Notes under the pieces: generated by a model
Database searches by the model: none
Seen by the model: only the letters and a program-made list of their open reading frames with translations
What the model was told of the DNA's origin: nothing
Part shown: positions 56,238 through 64,000 of the stretch, one piece after another
How the letters are laid out: each line of letters begins with the position of its first letter
How positions within the stretch are numbered: the first letter of the stretch is position 1
Position numbers and translations under genes: made by a program
Origin: an uncultured Tateyamaria sp.
Lineage (GTDB): Bacteria; Pseudomonadota; Alphaproteobacteria; Rhodobacterales; Rhodobacteraceae
Length of the DNA: 64,000 bases
NCBI RefSeq assembly: GCF_947503705.1
Contig: NZ_CANNES010000002.1
Location: 248,001-312,000 of the forward strand
Direction of reading: 5' to 3'

Positions 56238-57617
56238 ATGCGCACCACATTTCTTCTCAACGGAAGGAACGTCACCGCCGATACATCACCCACCACCACA
56301 CTTCTGGATTGGCTCCGCGAGGAACAGGCGCTGACCGGCACGAAAGAGGGCTGCAACGAAGGCGATTGCGGGGCCTGTTCCGTCATGGTCACGGATGCGG
56401 ATGGCGCACGCGCGCTCAACGCCTGCATCCTCTTCATGCCCCAAGTCGAGGGCAAGGCCGTGCGCACCGTCGAAGGTATCGCGGCCCCCGATGGCACATT
56501 GCACCCGGTACAAGAGGCGATGGTAGATCATCACGGCAGCCAATGCGGGTTCTGCACGCCCGGGTTCATCACCACCATGGCCACCGCGCACCTGAACGGG
56601 GCCACGGATCACGACACGCAGCTTGCGGGCAACCTGTGCCGCTGCACCGGCTATGCGCCAATCATCCGCGCCGCCAAGGCCGCCGAACACGCACCCATCC
56701 CCGAACATATGCACGACCAAGCGCTTCTTTCGGCCAAAAATATCCCGGGAACGGCGCAGACGGGGACAGAGCCCCCAACCACCCCCGACGCCCTCGCGAA
56801 ATGGATGGATCAGAACCCGGGTGGCACGCTTGTCGCCGGGGCGACGGATGTGGGGCTCTGGGTGACCAAGGGTTTTCGCGAACTGGGGCCAACGGCGTTT
56901 CTCAACCGCATCCCAGAGCTGTCCGGCGTCACGATCAGCGACACCGAAATCCGCATCGGGGCCGGGACAACCCTGACAGAACTGCAAGACGCCATTGCGC
57001 CGCTCCACCCCAGCTTTGGGGAATTGATCCGGCGCTATGGCTCTGTGCAGGTACGCAATGCCGCCACGATCGGCGGCAACATCGCCAATGGCTCGCCCAT
57101 TGGCGACGGTTCCCCCGCACTGATCGCCCTCGGTGCCACTCTGCATTTGCGCAGCATCGATGGCCCCCGGTCACTGCCGCTCCAAGATTTCTTTGTCAAC
57201 TATGGCAAACAGGATCGCGCACCCAATGAGTTTGTTGAGGCGATCACAATTCCCCGGCAAGCGGACTACTTGCGCTGCTACAAACTGTCGAAACGCTTTG
57301 ACCAAGACATCTCGGCCGTGTGCGGATGCCTCTGGATCGAGGTGCAGGATGGCATCGTGCACACCGCACGGCTCGCCTATGGCGGCATGGCCGGCACCCC
57401 GACACGCGCCGCCGCAGCCGAGGCCGCGCTTACGGACCAACCGTGGCAAGAGGACACTGTGCGCGCGGCAATGGACGCCCTGTCCCGCGACTTTACCCCG
57501 CTCAGCGATATGCGCGCATCGGCGGCCTACCGCATGGAGACCGCGCAAAACATGATCTGGCGATACTGGACAGAGGACCAGGGCCTCGCGACGGACATAC
57601 TGGACGTGACCCCATGA
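56238..57617 (+). CDS. xdhA: Xanthine dehydrogenase small subunit
   Basis: 459 residues combining a [2Fe-2S] N-terminal half ([11 protein letters not shown], then CGFCTPGF and NLCRCTGY) with an FAD domain ([30 protein letters not shown]). It passes electrons from the molybdenum subunit to NAD during oxidation of hypoxanthine and xanthine to urate. ATG 56238 begins the family sequence RTTFLLNG; the longer frame from 56064 is not conserved. xdhB follows with an ATGA overlap. Confidence 0.96.
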   Translation: MRTTFLLNGRNVTADTSPTTTLLDWLREEQALTGTKEGCNEGDCGACSVMVTDADGARALNACILFMPQVEGKAVRTVEGIAAPDGTLHPVQEAMVDHHGSQCGFCTPGFITTMATAHLNGATDHDTQLAGNLCRCTGYAPIIRAAKAAEHAPIPEHMHDQALLSAKNIPGTAQTGTEPPTTPDALAKWMDQNPGGTLVAGATDVGLWVTKGFRELGPTAFLNRIPELSGVTISDTEIRIGAGTTLTELQDAIAPLHPSFGELIRRYGSVQVRNAATIGGNIANGSPIGDGSPALIALGATLHLRSIDGPRSLPLQDFFVNYGKQDRAPNEFVEAITIPRQADYLRCYKLSKRFDQDISAVCGCLWIEVQDGIVHTARLAYGGMAGTPTRAAAAEAALTDQPWQEDTVRAAMDALSRDFTPLSDMRASAAYRMETAQNMIWRYWTEDQGLATDILDVTP

Positions 57618-59911
57618 GCGTCGCTAAGCCCCTGCCACATGACGCTGCTCGTCTGCATGTGAAAGGCCAGGCCCGCTATGTGGACGACATGCCGATGCCG
57701 AAGGGCGCGCTGCACCTCGCGTTCGGCCTAAGCCCGAAAGCCAGCGGGCACATCACCGCGATGGACCTGCAGGCAGTGCACAATGCCCCGGATGTGGTGG
57801 CTGTCCTGACTGCAAGCGACCTGCCCTTTGCCAATGACGTGTCACCCTCTGCGCATGATGAGCCGCTGCTGGCCACAGGCGAGGTTCATTACATGGGCCA
57901 GCCGGTGTTCATGGTCATCGCGCGCAGCCACCTCGCCGCGCGCTTTGCCGCCCGCCAAGGCAAGATCGAGATCGCCGAGACCACCCCGATTTTCAGCATC
58001 GAGGATGCTTTGGCCGCGGACAGCCGTTTTGAAGACGGCCCGCGGATTTACCAACGCGGTGATACCCAAACCGGGCTTGGAGGGGCAAAGCACCGCCTTT
58101 CAGGGCGGTTTCATATTGGCGGCCAGGAACATTTCTACCTCGAAGGCCAGGCTGCACTCGCCCTGCCCGGCGAGGCGGGGGACATGCATGTCATCTCCTC
58201 CACTCAGCACCCGACGGAAATCCAGCACAAGGTGGCCGACGCAATAGGGTTGCCAATGCACGCCGTCCGGGTCGAGACGCGGCGCATGGGGGGTGGTTTT
58301 GGCGGCAAGGAAAGCCAGGGCAACGCGCTCGCAGTGGCCTGTGCGGTGGCTGCGCGGCAGACCGGTAAACCCTGCAAGATGCGCTATGACCGCGATGACG
58401 ACATGATCATCACCGGCAAACGCCACGATTTCCGCATCGACTATGATGTGGGCTTTGACGGCGCGGGTCGCATCACGGCGCTGGATGTTCATCACTACAC
58501 CCGCTGCGGCTGGGCCATGGACCTGTCCTTGCCTGTTGCGGATCGGGCCATGCTGCATGCCGACAACGCCTATTGGTTGCCCCATGTCCGCATCGAAAGC
58601 CACCGTCTACGCACCAACACGCAGTCGGCCACCGCCTTTCGCGGCTTTGGCGGCCCGCAAGGCATGATCGGGATGGAGCGAATCGTGGATCATGTCGCCG
58701 CCCATCTGGGTCTTGATCCGCTGATCGTGCGCCAAAGGAATTTTTATGCGGCCGTCGGGGATATTTCCAGCCAGGAGAAGGTGCAGACGACGCCCTATGG
58801 CCAGCCGGTTGAGGACTTCGTTCTGGATCGGATGGTGGATCAGTTGGTTTTGTCCTCGGACTATCAAACCCGGCGACGTGCGGTTGCCGATTGGAACGCT
58901 ACCAATCCCGTCTTGAAAAAAGGTATTGCCCTGAGCCCCGTGAAGTTCGGCATTTCCTTTACCCTGACCCACCTCAATCAGGCCGGCGCCTTGGTCCATG
59001 TTTATGCAGACGGGTCGATCCACCTGAACCACGGCGGGACAGAGATGGGCCAAGGCCTGTTTCAGAAGGTGGCCCAAGTGGCCGCCAGCCGCTTTGGCGT
59101 GCCATTGGAGATGGTCAAGATCACGGCAACCGACACCGCCAAAGTGCCGAACACATCGGCCACCGCCGCGTCTTCCGGGACAGATTTGAACGGCATGGCC
59201 GTCAAGGCAGCTTGCGACACCATTCGCGCCCGCATGGCCGACCATCTGGCCAAACTGCACCAATGCCGCCCGGATCAGGTTGTGTTCGACGATGGCCAGG
59301 TCACTGCGGGCACTAGAACCTACAGCTTTGCCGAGGTGGCGGCCATGGCCCATCAGGCTCGGATCAGCCTGTCCTCCACCGGGTTCTACAAAACACCCGA
59401 TATCGAGTGGGACCGGATCAAAGGCCATGGTCGCCCATTTTTCTATTTCGCCTATGGGGCAGCGGTCACCGAAGTCGTTATCGACACCCTGACAGGCGAG
59501 AACCGGATCTTGCGTGCTGATATCCTACACGATGCAGGGGCTTCGCTGAACCCCGCGCTGGATCTGGGCCAGGTCGAGGGCGGGTATGTTCAGGGCGCGG
59601 GCTGGCTTACCACCGAAGAGCTGGTTTGGGACGATCATGGACATTTGCGGACCCATGCGCCCTCCACCTACAAAATACCGGCCTGCTCCGATCGCCCTGA
59701 TGTGTTCAACGTAGCCCTCTGGGAGGGCGAGAACCGGGCCGACACGATATACAAATCAAAGGCCGTCGGGGAGCCGCCGTTGATGCTCGGCATTTCCGCC
59801 TTTTTGGCGCTGTCGGATGCGGTGGCGGCTTGCGGGCCACACTATCCCGATCTGCACGCCCCTGCGACGGCCGAAGCCGTGCTTGCGGCCATCCACCGGG
59901 CGCGGGGCTGA
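57614..59911 (+). CDS. xdhB: Xanthine dehydrogenase molybdopterin subunit
   Basis: 765 residues binding molybdopterin. Visible are [12 protein letters not shown] (cofactor binding), the substrate arginine region [12 protein letters not shown], the cofactor loop [13 protein letters not shown] and the catalytic glutamate in [11 protein letters not shown]. It is coupled to xdhA (ATGA) and to xdhC (TGATG). An apparent extension to 57320 lies over xdhA and is not real. Confidence 0.96.
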   Translation: MSVAKPLPHDAARLHVKGQARYVDDMPMPKGALHLAFGLSPKASGHITAMDLQAVHNAPDVVAVLTASDLPFANDVSPSAHDEPLLATGEVHYMGQPVFMVIARSHLAARFAARQGKIEIAETTPIFSIEDALAADSRFEDGPRIYQRGDTQTGLGGAKHRLSGRFHIGGQEHFYLEGQAALALPGEAGDMHVISSTQHPTEIQHKVADAIGLPMHAVRVETRRMGGGFGGKESQGNALAVACAVAARQTGKPCKMRYDRDDDMIITGKRHDFRIDYDVGFDGAGRITALDVHHYTRCGWAMDLSLPVADRAMLHADNAYWLPHVRIESHRLRTNTQSATAFRGFGGPQGMIGMERIVDHVAAHLGLDPLIVRQRNFYAAVGDISSQEKVQTTPYGQPVEDFVLDRMVDQLVLSSDYQTRRRAVADWNATNPVLKKGIALSPVKFGISFTLTHLNQAGALVHVYADGSIHLNHGGTEMGQGLFQKVAQVAASRFGVPLEMVKITATDTAKVPNTSATAASSGTDLNGMAVKAACDTIRARMADHLAKLHQCRPDQVVFDDGQVTAGTRTYSFAEVAAMAHQARISLSSTGFYKTPDIEWDRIKGHGRPFFYFAYGAAVTEVVIDTLTGENRILRADILHDAGASLNPALDLGQVEGGYVQGAGWLTTEELVWDDHGHLRTHAPSTYKIPACSDRPDVFNVALWEGENRADTIYKSKAVGEPPLMLGISAFLALSDAVAACGPHYPDLHAPATAEAVLAAIHRARG

Positions 59912-60864
59912 TGCTCGACCTTGAGGCACTGTCCTGGGCGTTGGAGGCGCATCCGGTGGTCGTGCGCGTCGTTCTGGTTGACGTGCGCGGATCGACGCCG
60001 CGCGGCGCAGGCACCGCGATGCTGATCTGGGACGACGGGGCGTCGGGCACCATCGGCGGGGGCCGGTTGGAGTGGGAAGTGACCACAGCAGCGCGAGACA
60101 TGTTGGCCATAGGCGCGACAGAACCCGCGCTGCGCACATTCGCATTGGGGCCTGCGTTGAACCAGTGCTGTGGCGGTGCCGTGACTGTTGTACTCGAACG
60201 CTGGGATGCGGCCCGTTTTCGGGAAATGAGCCCTGATTATTCTGGCATACACGTCCGTCCGGTTACTGCGAACGCGGGCGATATGCCCCCGATCTTGCGG
60301 CGCAAATGTGAGGCATGGGCGGGGCGTGACGCGCCGTTGCCGACGACGCTGCAAGGGGGCTGGCTGGCCGAGGCCATCTGGCGCAATCGCCGTCCCGTCT
60401 ACATCTATGGGGCCGGGCATGTGGGGCATGCGCTGGCGCGCGTGTTGCACCCAATGCCCGACCTTGAGGTCATTGTCAGCGACGCGCGCGTGACGGAACT
60501 TGCCAAGCTGCCAGACCAGATCAGCGTCACCGCGTCCCCACCCGCCCAAGCGGTGATGCAGGCCCCGGATGGGGCGGCGCATCTCATCATGACCCACGAC
60601 CACGATCTGGACCTGGCGCTTTGCCACGGCTTGTTAGGGCGGTCCTTTGCCTATGCCGGGTTGATCGGGTCGGCCACGAAATGGGCGCGCTTTCGATCTC
60701 GGCTGGCAGCTTTGGGTCACGCGGATGCCGACATATCGCGCATCACTTGCCCCATCGGCGACCCGGCCCTTGGAAAACATCCGCAGGCTATTGCTGTAGG
60801 GGTCGCTGCGCAGTTACTAAAGATCAAGGCCCCAAAGCGGGCCATGGGGGACGAATTCGCATGA
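59911..60864 (+). CDS. xdhC: Xanthine dehydrogenase accessory protein
   Basis: 317 residues of the XdhC/CoxI family. It binds and sulfurates the molybdenum cofactor and inserts it into XdhB. Marks are DVRGSTPRGAGTAMLI, GTIGGGRLEW, NQCCGGAV with conserved cysteines, and a Rossmann motif YGAGHVGHALARV, ending with GHPQAIAV-like GKHPQAIAVGVAAQLL. It overlaps both neighbours by a few bases, so it is part of the xdhABC-ABC operon. Confidence 0.94.
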   Translation: MLDLEALSWALEAHPVVVRVVLVDVRGSTPRGAGTAMLIWDDGASGTIGGGRLEWEVTTAARDMLAIGATEPALRTFALGPALNQCCGGAVTVVLERWDAARFREMSPDYSGIHVRPVTANAGDMPPILRRKCEAWAGRDAPLPTTLQGGWLAEAIWRNRRPVYIYGAGHVGHALARVLHPMPDLEVIVSDARVTELAKLPDQISVTASPPAQAVMQAPDGAAHLIMTHDHDLDLALCHGLLGRSFAYAGLIGSATKWARFRSRLAALGHADADISRITCPIGDPALGKHPQAIAVGVAAQLLKIKAPKRAMGDEFA

Positions 60865-62378
60865 CAGCACCTCTGCTGGACCTCTCCGGTGTGACCAAGG
60901 CCTATCCTGGCGTGGTAGCCAACGATTCCGTTCACCTGACGATTGCACCGGGCGAAATTCATGCCCTTCTGGGCGAAAACGGGGCGGGCAAATCAACTCT
61001 GGTCAAGATGATCTATGGGCTCGTCAAACCAGATGCAGGCACGATGCAGATGCATGGGGCCGCCTATGCACCAACCGACCCAAGGGCCGCGCGGGCGGCC
61101 GGTGTGGGCATGGTGTTTCAGCACTTCTCGCTCTTCGACGCGCTCAGCGTGGCAGAAAACATCGCCCTCGGGATGGAGGCTCCGCCGCCCATGCGCACGC
61201 TGGCCGCGCGTATCCGCGAGGTGTCTGAAACTTACGGTTTGCCTTTGGCCCCCGACCGGATTGTCGGGGACTTGTCGGCGGGCGAACGGCAACGGGTCGA
61301 GATCATTCGCTGTCTGCTTCAGGACCCCAAACTGTTGATCATGGATGAACCGACCTCGGTTCTGACACCGCAAGAGGTGGATATCCTGTTTCAGACTCTG
61401 CGCAAGCTGAGCGGCGAGGGCACCGCGATCCTGTATATCTCGCACAAGCTTGAGGAAATTCGCGCGCTTTGCGACGAGGCGACGATTCTGCGGAGTGGCA
61501 AGGTCGTGGGCGACTGCGTACCACGCGAAACATCAGCCCGAGACATGGCCGAAATGATGGTCGGCGCGATCCTTGCCGTGCCAAAACGGGGCGCGCCTGC
61601 CCTTGGTGCGGTCAAACTGGCAGTGTCGGGGTTGTCCGTACCGTCTCCTTCGGCCTTCGGCATGGCGCTCAAGGAAATCTCCTTTGAAGTGCAGGCGGGC
61701 GAAGTTCTGGGCATTGGCGGCGTGGCTGGCAATGGGCAGGACGAATTGCTGGCTGTTTTGTCGGGCGAGTTGCGCTCTGACCCCGGAATGGTCGCCTTTG
61801 ACGGTCTTGAATTACACAAGGCAGGTCCAGAAACGCGGCGCGCCATGGGCCTTTTGGCCGCCCCCGAAGAACGCCTGGGCCATGCAGCCGCCCCAAATAT
61901 GTCGCTGACTGAAAACGCGATGCTGACCGGTGTCGCCCGCGAGGGGCTGGCCACGCGCGGGATGCTGAACTGGGCCAAAACCCGCAGCTTTGCCGAGCGG
62001 ATCATCAAGGATTTTGACGTGCGCACGCCGGGGCCAGAGAACGCGGCACGGTCGCTATCGGGGGGTAATTTGCAGAAATTCGTAATCGGGCGCGAGGTGT
62101 TGCAACGCCCTGAGGTTCTGGTCGTCAATCAGCCGACCTGGGGCGTGGATGCCTCCGCCGCTGCGGCGATCCGGCAATCCTTGATGGACCTGGCGGCAGG
62201 CGGGGCCGCGGTGATCGTGATCAGCCAGGATCTGGACGAGTTGATGGAAATATCAGACCGCTTCGCCGCCTTGAATGAAGGCCGCTTATCGCCGCCAGTA
62301 TCCACCCAAGGCCTGGACGTCGAACAGATCGGCCTGATGCTGGGCGGCGCCCACGGGATGGAGGTCGCACATGTTTGA
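60861..62378 (+). CDS. ABC transporter ATPase, purine/nucleoside-importer type
   Basis: 505 residues with two nucleotide-binding domains, the architecture of the BMP-family (nucleoside) and sugar importers. Domain 1 has GENGAGKST, LSAGERQRVEIIRCLL and LLIMDEPTSVLTP. Domain 2 has a degenerate Walker A (GVAGNGQDELL) and LSGGNLQKFVIGREVL, with VVNQPTWGVD. It overlaps xdhC by 4 bp. The permease pair and xdh context point to purines or nucleosides as cargo. Confidence 0.92.
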   Translation: MTAPLLDLSGVTKAYPGVVANDSVHLTIAPGEIHALLGENGAGKSTLVKMIYGLVKPDAGTMQMHGAAYAPTDPRAARAAGVGMVFQHFSLFDALSVAENIALGMEAPPPMRTLAARIREVSETYGLPLAPDRIVGDLSAGERQRVEIIRCLLQDPKLLIMDEPTSVLTPQEVDILFQTLRKLSGEGTAILYISHKLEEIRALCDEATILRSGKVVGDCVPRETSARDMAEMMVGAILAVPKRGAPALGAVKLAVSGLSVPSPSAFGMALKEISFEVQAGEVLGIGGVAGNGQDELLAVLSGELRSDPGMVAFDGLELHKAGPETRRAMGLLAAPEERLGHAAAPNMSLTENAMLTGVAREGLATRGMLNWAKTRSFAERIIKDFDVRTPGPENAARSLSGGNLQKFVIGREVLQRPEVLVVNQPTWGVDASAAAAIRQSLMDLAAGGAAVIVISQDLDELMEISDRFAALNEGRLSPPVSTQGLDVEQIGLMLGGAHGMEVAHV

Positions 62379-62432
62379 GTGCCGTCCTCCTGGGAGGATT
62401 AATTTGGAACAGAGATGCAGGAGGCCGCGCCC

Positions 62433-63515
62433 ATGATCCGGCTTGAGGCGCGCCCACAGCCCTCGGCGGCGATGGCGTATGCAACGCCTGTCTTGGCGGT
62501 TGTGCTGACCATGATCTTTGGCGGCGTGCTCTTTGCCATTCTGGGCAAGGACCCGATTGACGCGATCATCACCATTTTCTGGGAGCCGCTGTTTGGCGAG
62601 TTTTCCTTCTTTTACCGCCCCCAACTGCTGATCAAAGGCGCGCCTTTGGTCCTGATCGCCATTGGCTTGGCGCTCGGATTCAAGGCAGGCATCTGGAACA
62701 TTGGGGCCGAAGGGCAATACATCGTCGGCGCCATCTGTGGTGCTGCGGCGGGCCTTGCGTTTTACCCGCTGGAAAGTGTATTCATCTTTCCACTGATGAT
62801 TTTGGCGGGCGCTTTGGGGGGATGTCTATGGGCGCTGATCCCCGGTATCCTGAAGGTGAAATTCGGCACGAACGAGATCCTCGTATCGCTGATGCTGGTC
62901 TATGTAGCAGAGCAGCTTTTGGCCTCCATGTCATTGGGATTGCTGAAAAATCCGGAAGGGTTCGGATTTCCGGGCTCGCGCAACCTGCAACAGTATCCGT
63001 CCGCACATAATGCCGAACTGATTGCTGATACAGGCATGCATTGGGGCGTCGTGGCAGCCCTGATCGCAGTGATTTTCGCCTATGTGCTACTGAGCCGTCA
63101 TCGCCTTGGCTTTGCCATTCGGGTCACGGGCGAGGCGCCGCGCGCCGCCAAATTTGGTGGGGTAAACCCGAGCCGATTGATCCTGTTCTGCCTCGGGATG
63201 TCAGGGTTGTTGGCAGGGCTCGCCGGCTTTTTCGAGGTGTCGGGGCCTGCCGGACAAATCACCATAGACTTTAATGTGGGCTATGGGTTCACAGCTATCA
63301 TCGTGGCCTTCCTGGGGCGGCTCAATCCGCTGGGAATTGTGGCGGCGGGTTTGCTGATGGCGCTCACGTATATCGGCGGGGACATTGCGCAATCCCAACT
63401 GGGCCTGCCTGCAGCGGCGATACAGGTGTTTCAGGGGATGCTGTTGTTTTTCCTGCTCGCGCTGGACGTACTGACGAATTACCGCGTGCGGTTTGGAACG
63501 GGGGAAGTCGCGTGA
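62433..63515 (+). CDS. ABC transporter permease 1, purine/nucleoside type
   Basis: 360 residues with about nine membrane segments. The hallmark FKAGIWNIGAEGQYIVGAICGA and GTNEILVSLMLVYVAEQLL, then VTGEAPRAAKFGGVNPSRL (ATPase-coupling loop), match permeases of nucleoside importers. The ATG at 62433 is set by AGGAGG eight bases upstream. A short CCTCC/GGAGG repeat lies in the 54-bp gap before it. Confidence 0.92.
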   Translation: MIRLEARPQPSAAMAYATPVLAVVLTMIFGGVLFAILGKDPIDAIITIFWEPLFGEFSFFYRPQLLIKGAPLVLIAIGLALGFKAGIWNIGAEGQYIVGAICGAAAGLAFYPLESVFIFPLMILAGALGGCLWALIPGILKVKFGTNEILVSLMLVYVAEQLLASMSLGLLKNPEGFGFPGSRNLQQYPSAHNAELIADTGMHWGVVAALIAVIFAYVLLSRHRLGFAIRVTGEAPRAAKFGGVNPSRLILFCLGMSGLLAGLAGFFEVSGPAGQITIDFNVGYGFTAIIVAFLGRLNPLGIVAAGLLMALTYIGGDIAQSQLGLPAAAIQVFQGMLLFFLLALDVLTNYRVRFGTGEVA

Positions 63516-63916
63516 GTGTGAGGATGGCGACGCTTTTCGTCTTGTTTGCAAGCAACCTCGCGTCGGCGAGTGCGTATCACGATTGCACCGCACCTTTGGT
63601 TTTGCCGCTGAATGTTTCTCCCCCGGAACCCGAACTCGTCTTTCAACTCACCCTGTCAGATCATGATCAACCTTCTCCATTTGTCGGGCAAGGCACTGCC
63701 TTCAATGGCGCTGTCGCAAACGATATGATTTGGCGCGGCTTTTGGTTCAAGAGACAAGGCGAATTGCATATGAGCGGGCTTGTCGAGGTGGACGGACAAA
63801 AAGAAGAGTGGCAGGCGAGCGGGATGTCCGTCGAAGACGTCTTTATGATCCTGACGATAGATCGCGGCGACGGCATCCCATTGATGGTGCGTTGCTTGCC
63901 GAAGGAGCATGTTTGA
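63512..63916 (+). CDS. Small exported hypothetical protein inside the ABC operon
   Basis: 134 residues from GTG 63512, with a signal peptide (RMATLFVLFASNLASASA) and a short mature domain containing two cysteines (HDCTAP and VRCLPKEH) and the segment DMIWRGFWFKRQGELHMSGLVEVDG. It sits exactly between the two permease genes, with GTGA and TGATG overlaps on each side, so it is co-translated with them. No family is recognised. It might be a periplasmic accessory to transport, since the classical binding protein is not yet seen. Confidence 0.65.
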   Translation: MSVRMATLFVLFASNLASASAYHDCTAPLVLPLNVSPPEPELVFQLTLSDHDQPSPFVGQGTAFNGAVANDMIWRGFWFKRQGELHMSGLVEVDGQKEEWQASGMSVEDVFMILTIDRGDGIPLMVRCLPKEHV

Positions 63917-64000
63917 TGGACCTTTCCGCAATCAACCCCGTCCTGCTGATCGCCGCCATGATCGCCGCCTCAACTCCCATTCTGTTGGCTGCAATTGGCG
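63916..64000 (+). CDS. ABC transporter permease 2, partial
   Basis: The ATG at 63916 overlaps the preceding stop. It opens DLSAINPVLLIAAMIAAS and continues off the right edge after 28 residues. AAGGAG at 63902-63907 supplies the ribosome site. The hydrophobic start and position fit the second permease of a two-permease nucleoside importer. The rest of the system, including a binding protein, is beyond the window. Confidence 0.75.
   Translation, partial: MDLSAINPVLLIAAMIAASTPILLAAIG

Overview
The window looks like chromosomal DNA from an alphaproteobacterium of the Rhodobacteraceae, most likely the marine Roseobacter group. The evidence is the GC-rich coding sequence, an ethylmalonyl-CoA pathway pair (mesaconyl-C1-CoA hydratase and an Mcl2-type malyl-CoA thioesterase), a TIGR02302/DUF4175 protein, a Hint-domain protein under a CtrA-type box, a B12-dependent ribonucleotide reductase, and TCA genes spread over sdh, mdh, sucCD and sucAB-lpd blocks. 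The family assignment is inference from protein content; no 16S gene or other marker is present. Coding density is high. I see no rRNA, tRNA, CRISPR, insertion sequence or prophage.

Layout. 1-6.9 kb, mostly minus strand: sdhC-sdhD-sdhA (sdhA runs off the left edge), preceded by a DUF1194 VWA protein, a DUF4344 metallopeptidase, mch, DUF1737, an NnrU-like protein and mcl2. 7.2-11.5 kb: small exported protein, TauE/SafE permease, mdh, class III cyclase, glycosyltransferase. 11.7-23.3 kb, plus strand: sucC - exported hypothetical - sucD - sulfotransferase-like gene - sucA - sucB (two lipoyl domains) - a 1.8-kb cassette (AT-rich small gene, MAPEG, possible uracil-DNA-glycosylase-like protein, MAPEG) - lpdA. 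23.5-30.6 kb: fasciclin lipoprotein, PPOX flavoprotein, plsC, ftsX, ftsE, zinc-ribbon membrane protein, TIGR02302 protein. 30.6-35.7 kb: lysA, ATP-grasp protein, DUF2834, a 58-aa lipoprotein, argH and divergent tlpA-like gene. 35.8-41.2 kb: Hint protein, LpxR-like protein, nrdJ, DUF1489. 41.2-47.2 kb: a GntR-controlled TRAP transporter and oxidation operon. 47.2-51.3 kb: peroxiredoxin-like gene, hisG-hisZ-hisS, slyX. 51.4-56 kb: lipoprotein and dnaE. 56.2-64 kb: xdhABC followed by a purine/nucleoside-type ABC importer that runs off the right edge.

How it fits together. Most of the left 23 kb is one metabolic theme: succinyl-CoA and malate handling in the TCA cycle plus glyoxylate/propionyl-CoA chemistry of the ethylmalonyl-CoA pathway. 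The strongest non-coding signal is a pair of perfect TGTGATCACA palindromes, 21 bp apart, found at matching distances upstream of both sdhC and sucC, which suggests one regulator for both TCA operons. Other regulatory signals are a full CtrA box before the Hint gene, two NrdR-box-like sites plus a DnaA box upstream of nrdJ, and a hairpin between dctP and dctQ that may set transporter subunit ratios. On the right, xanthine dehydrogenase and its maturation factor are translationally coupled to a BMP-family-type ABC importer, consistent with purine uptake and oxidation.

Limits: all calls come from reading the sequence and remembered family features; no alignment, HMM or folding program was run.
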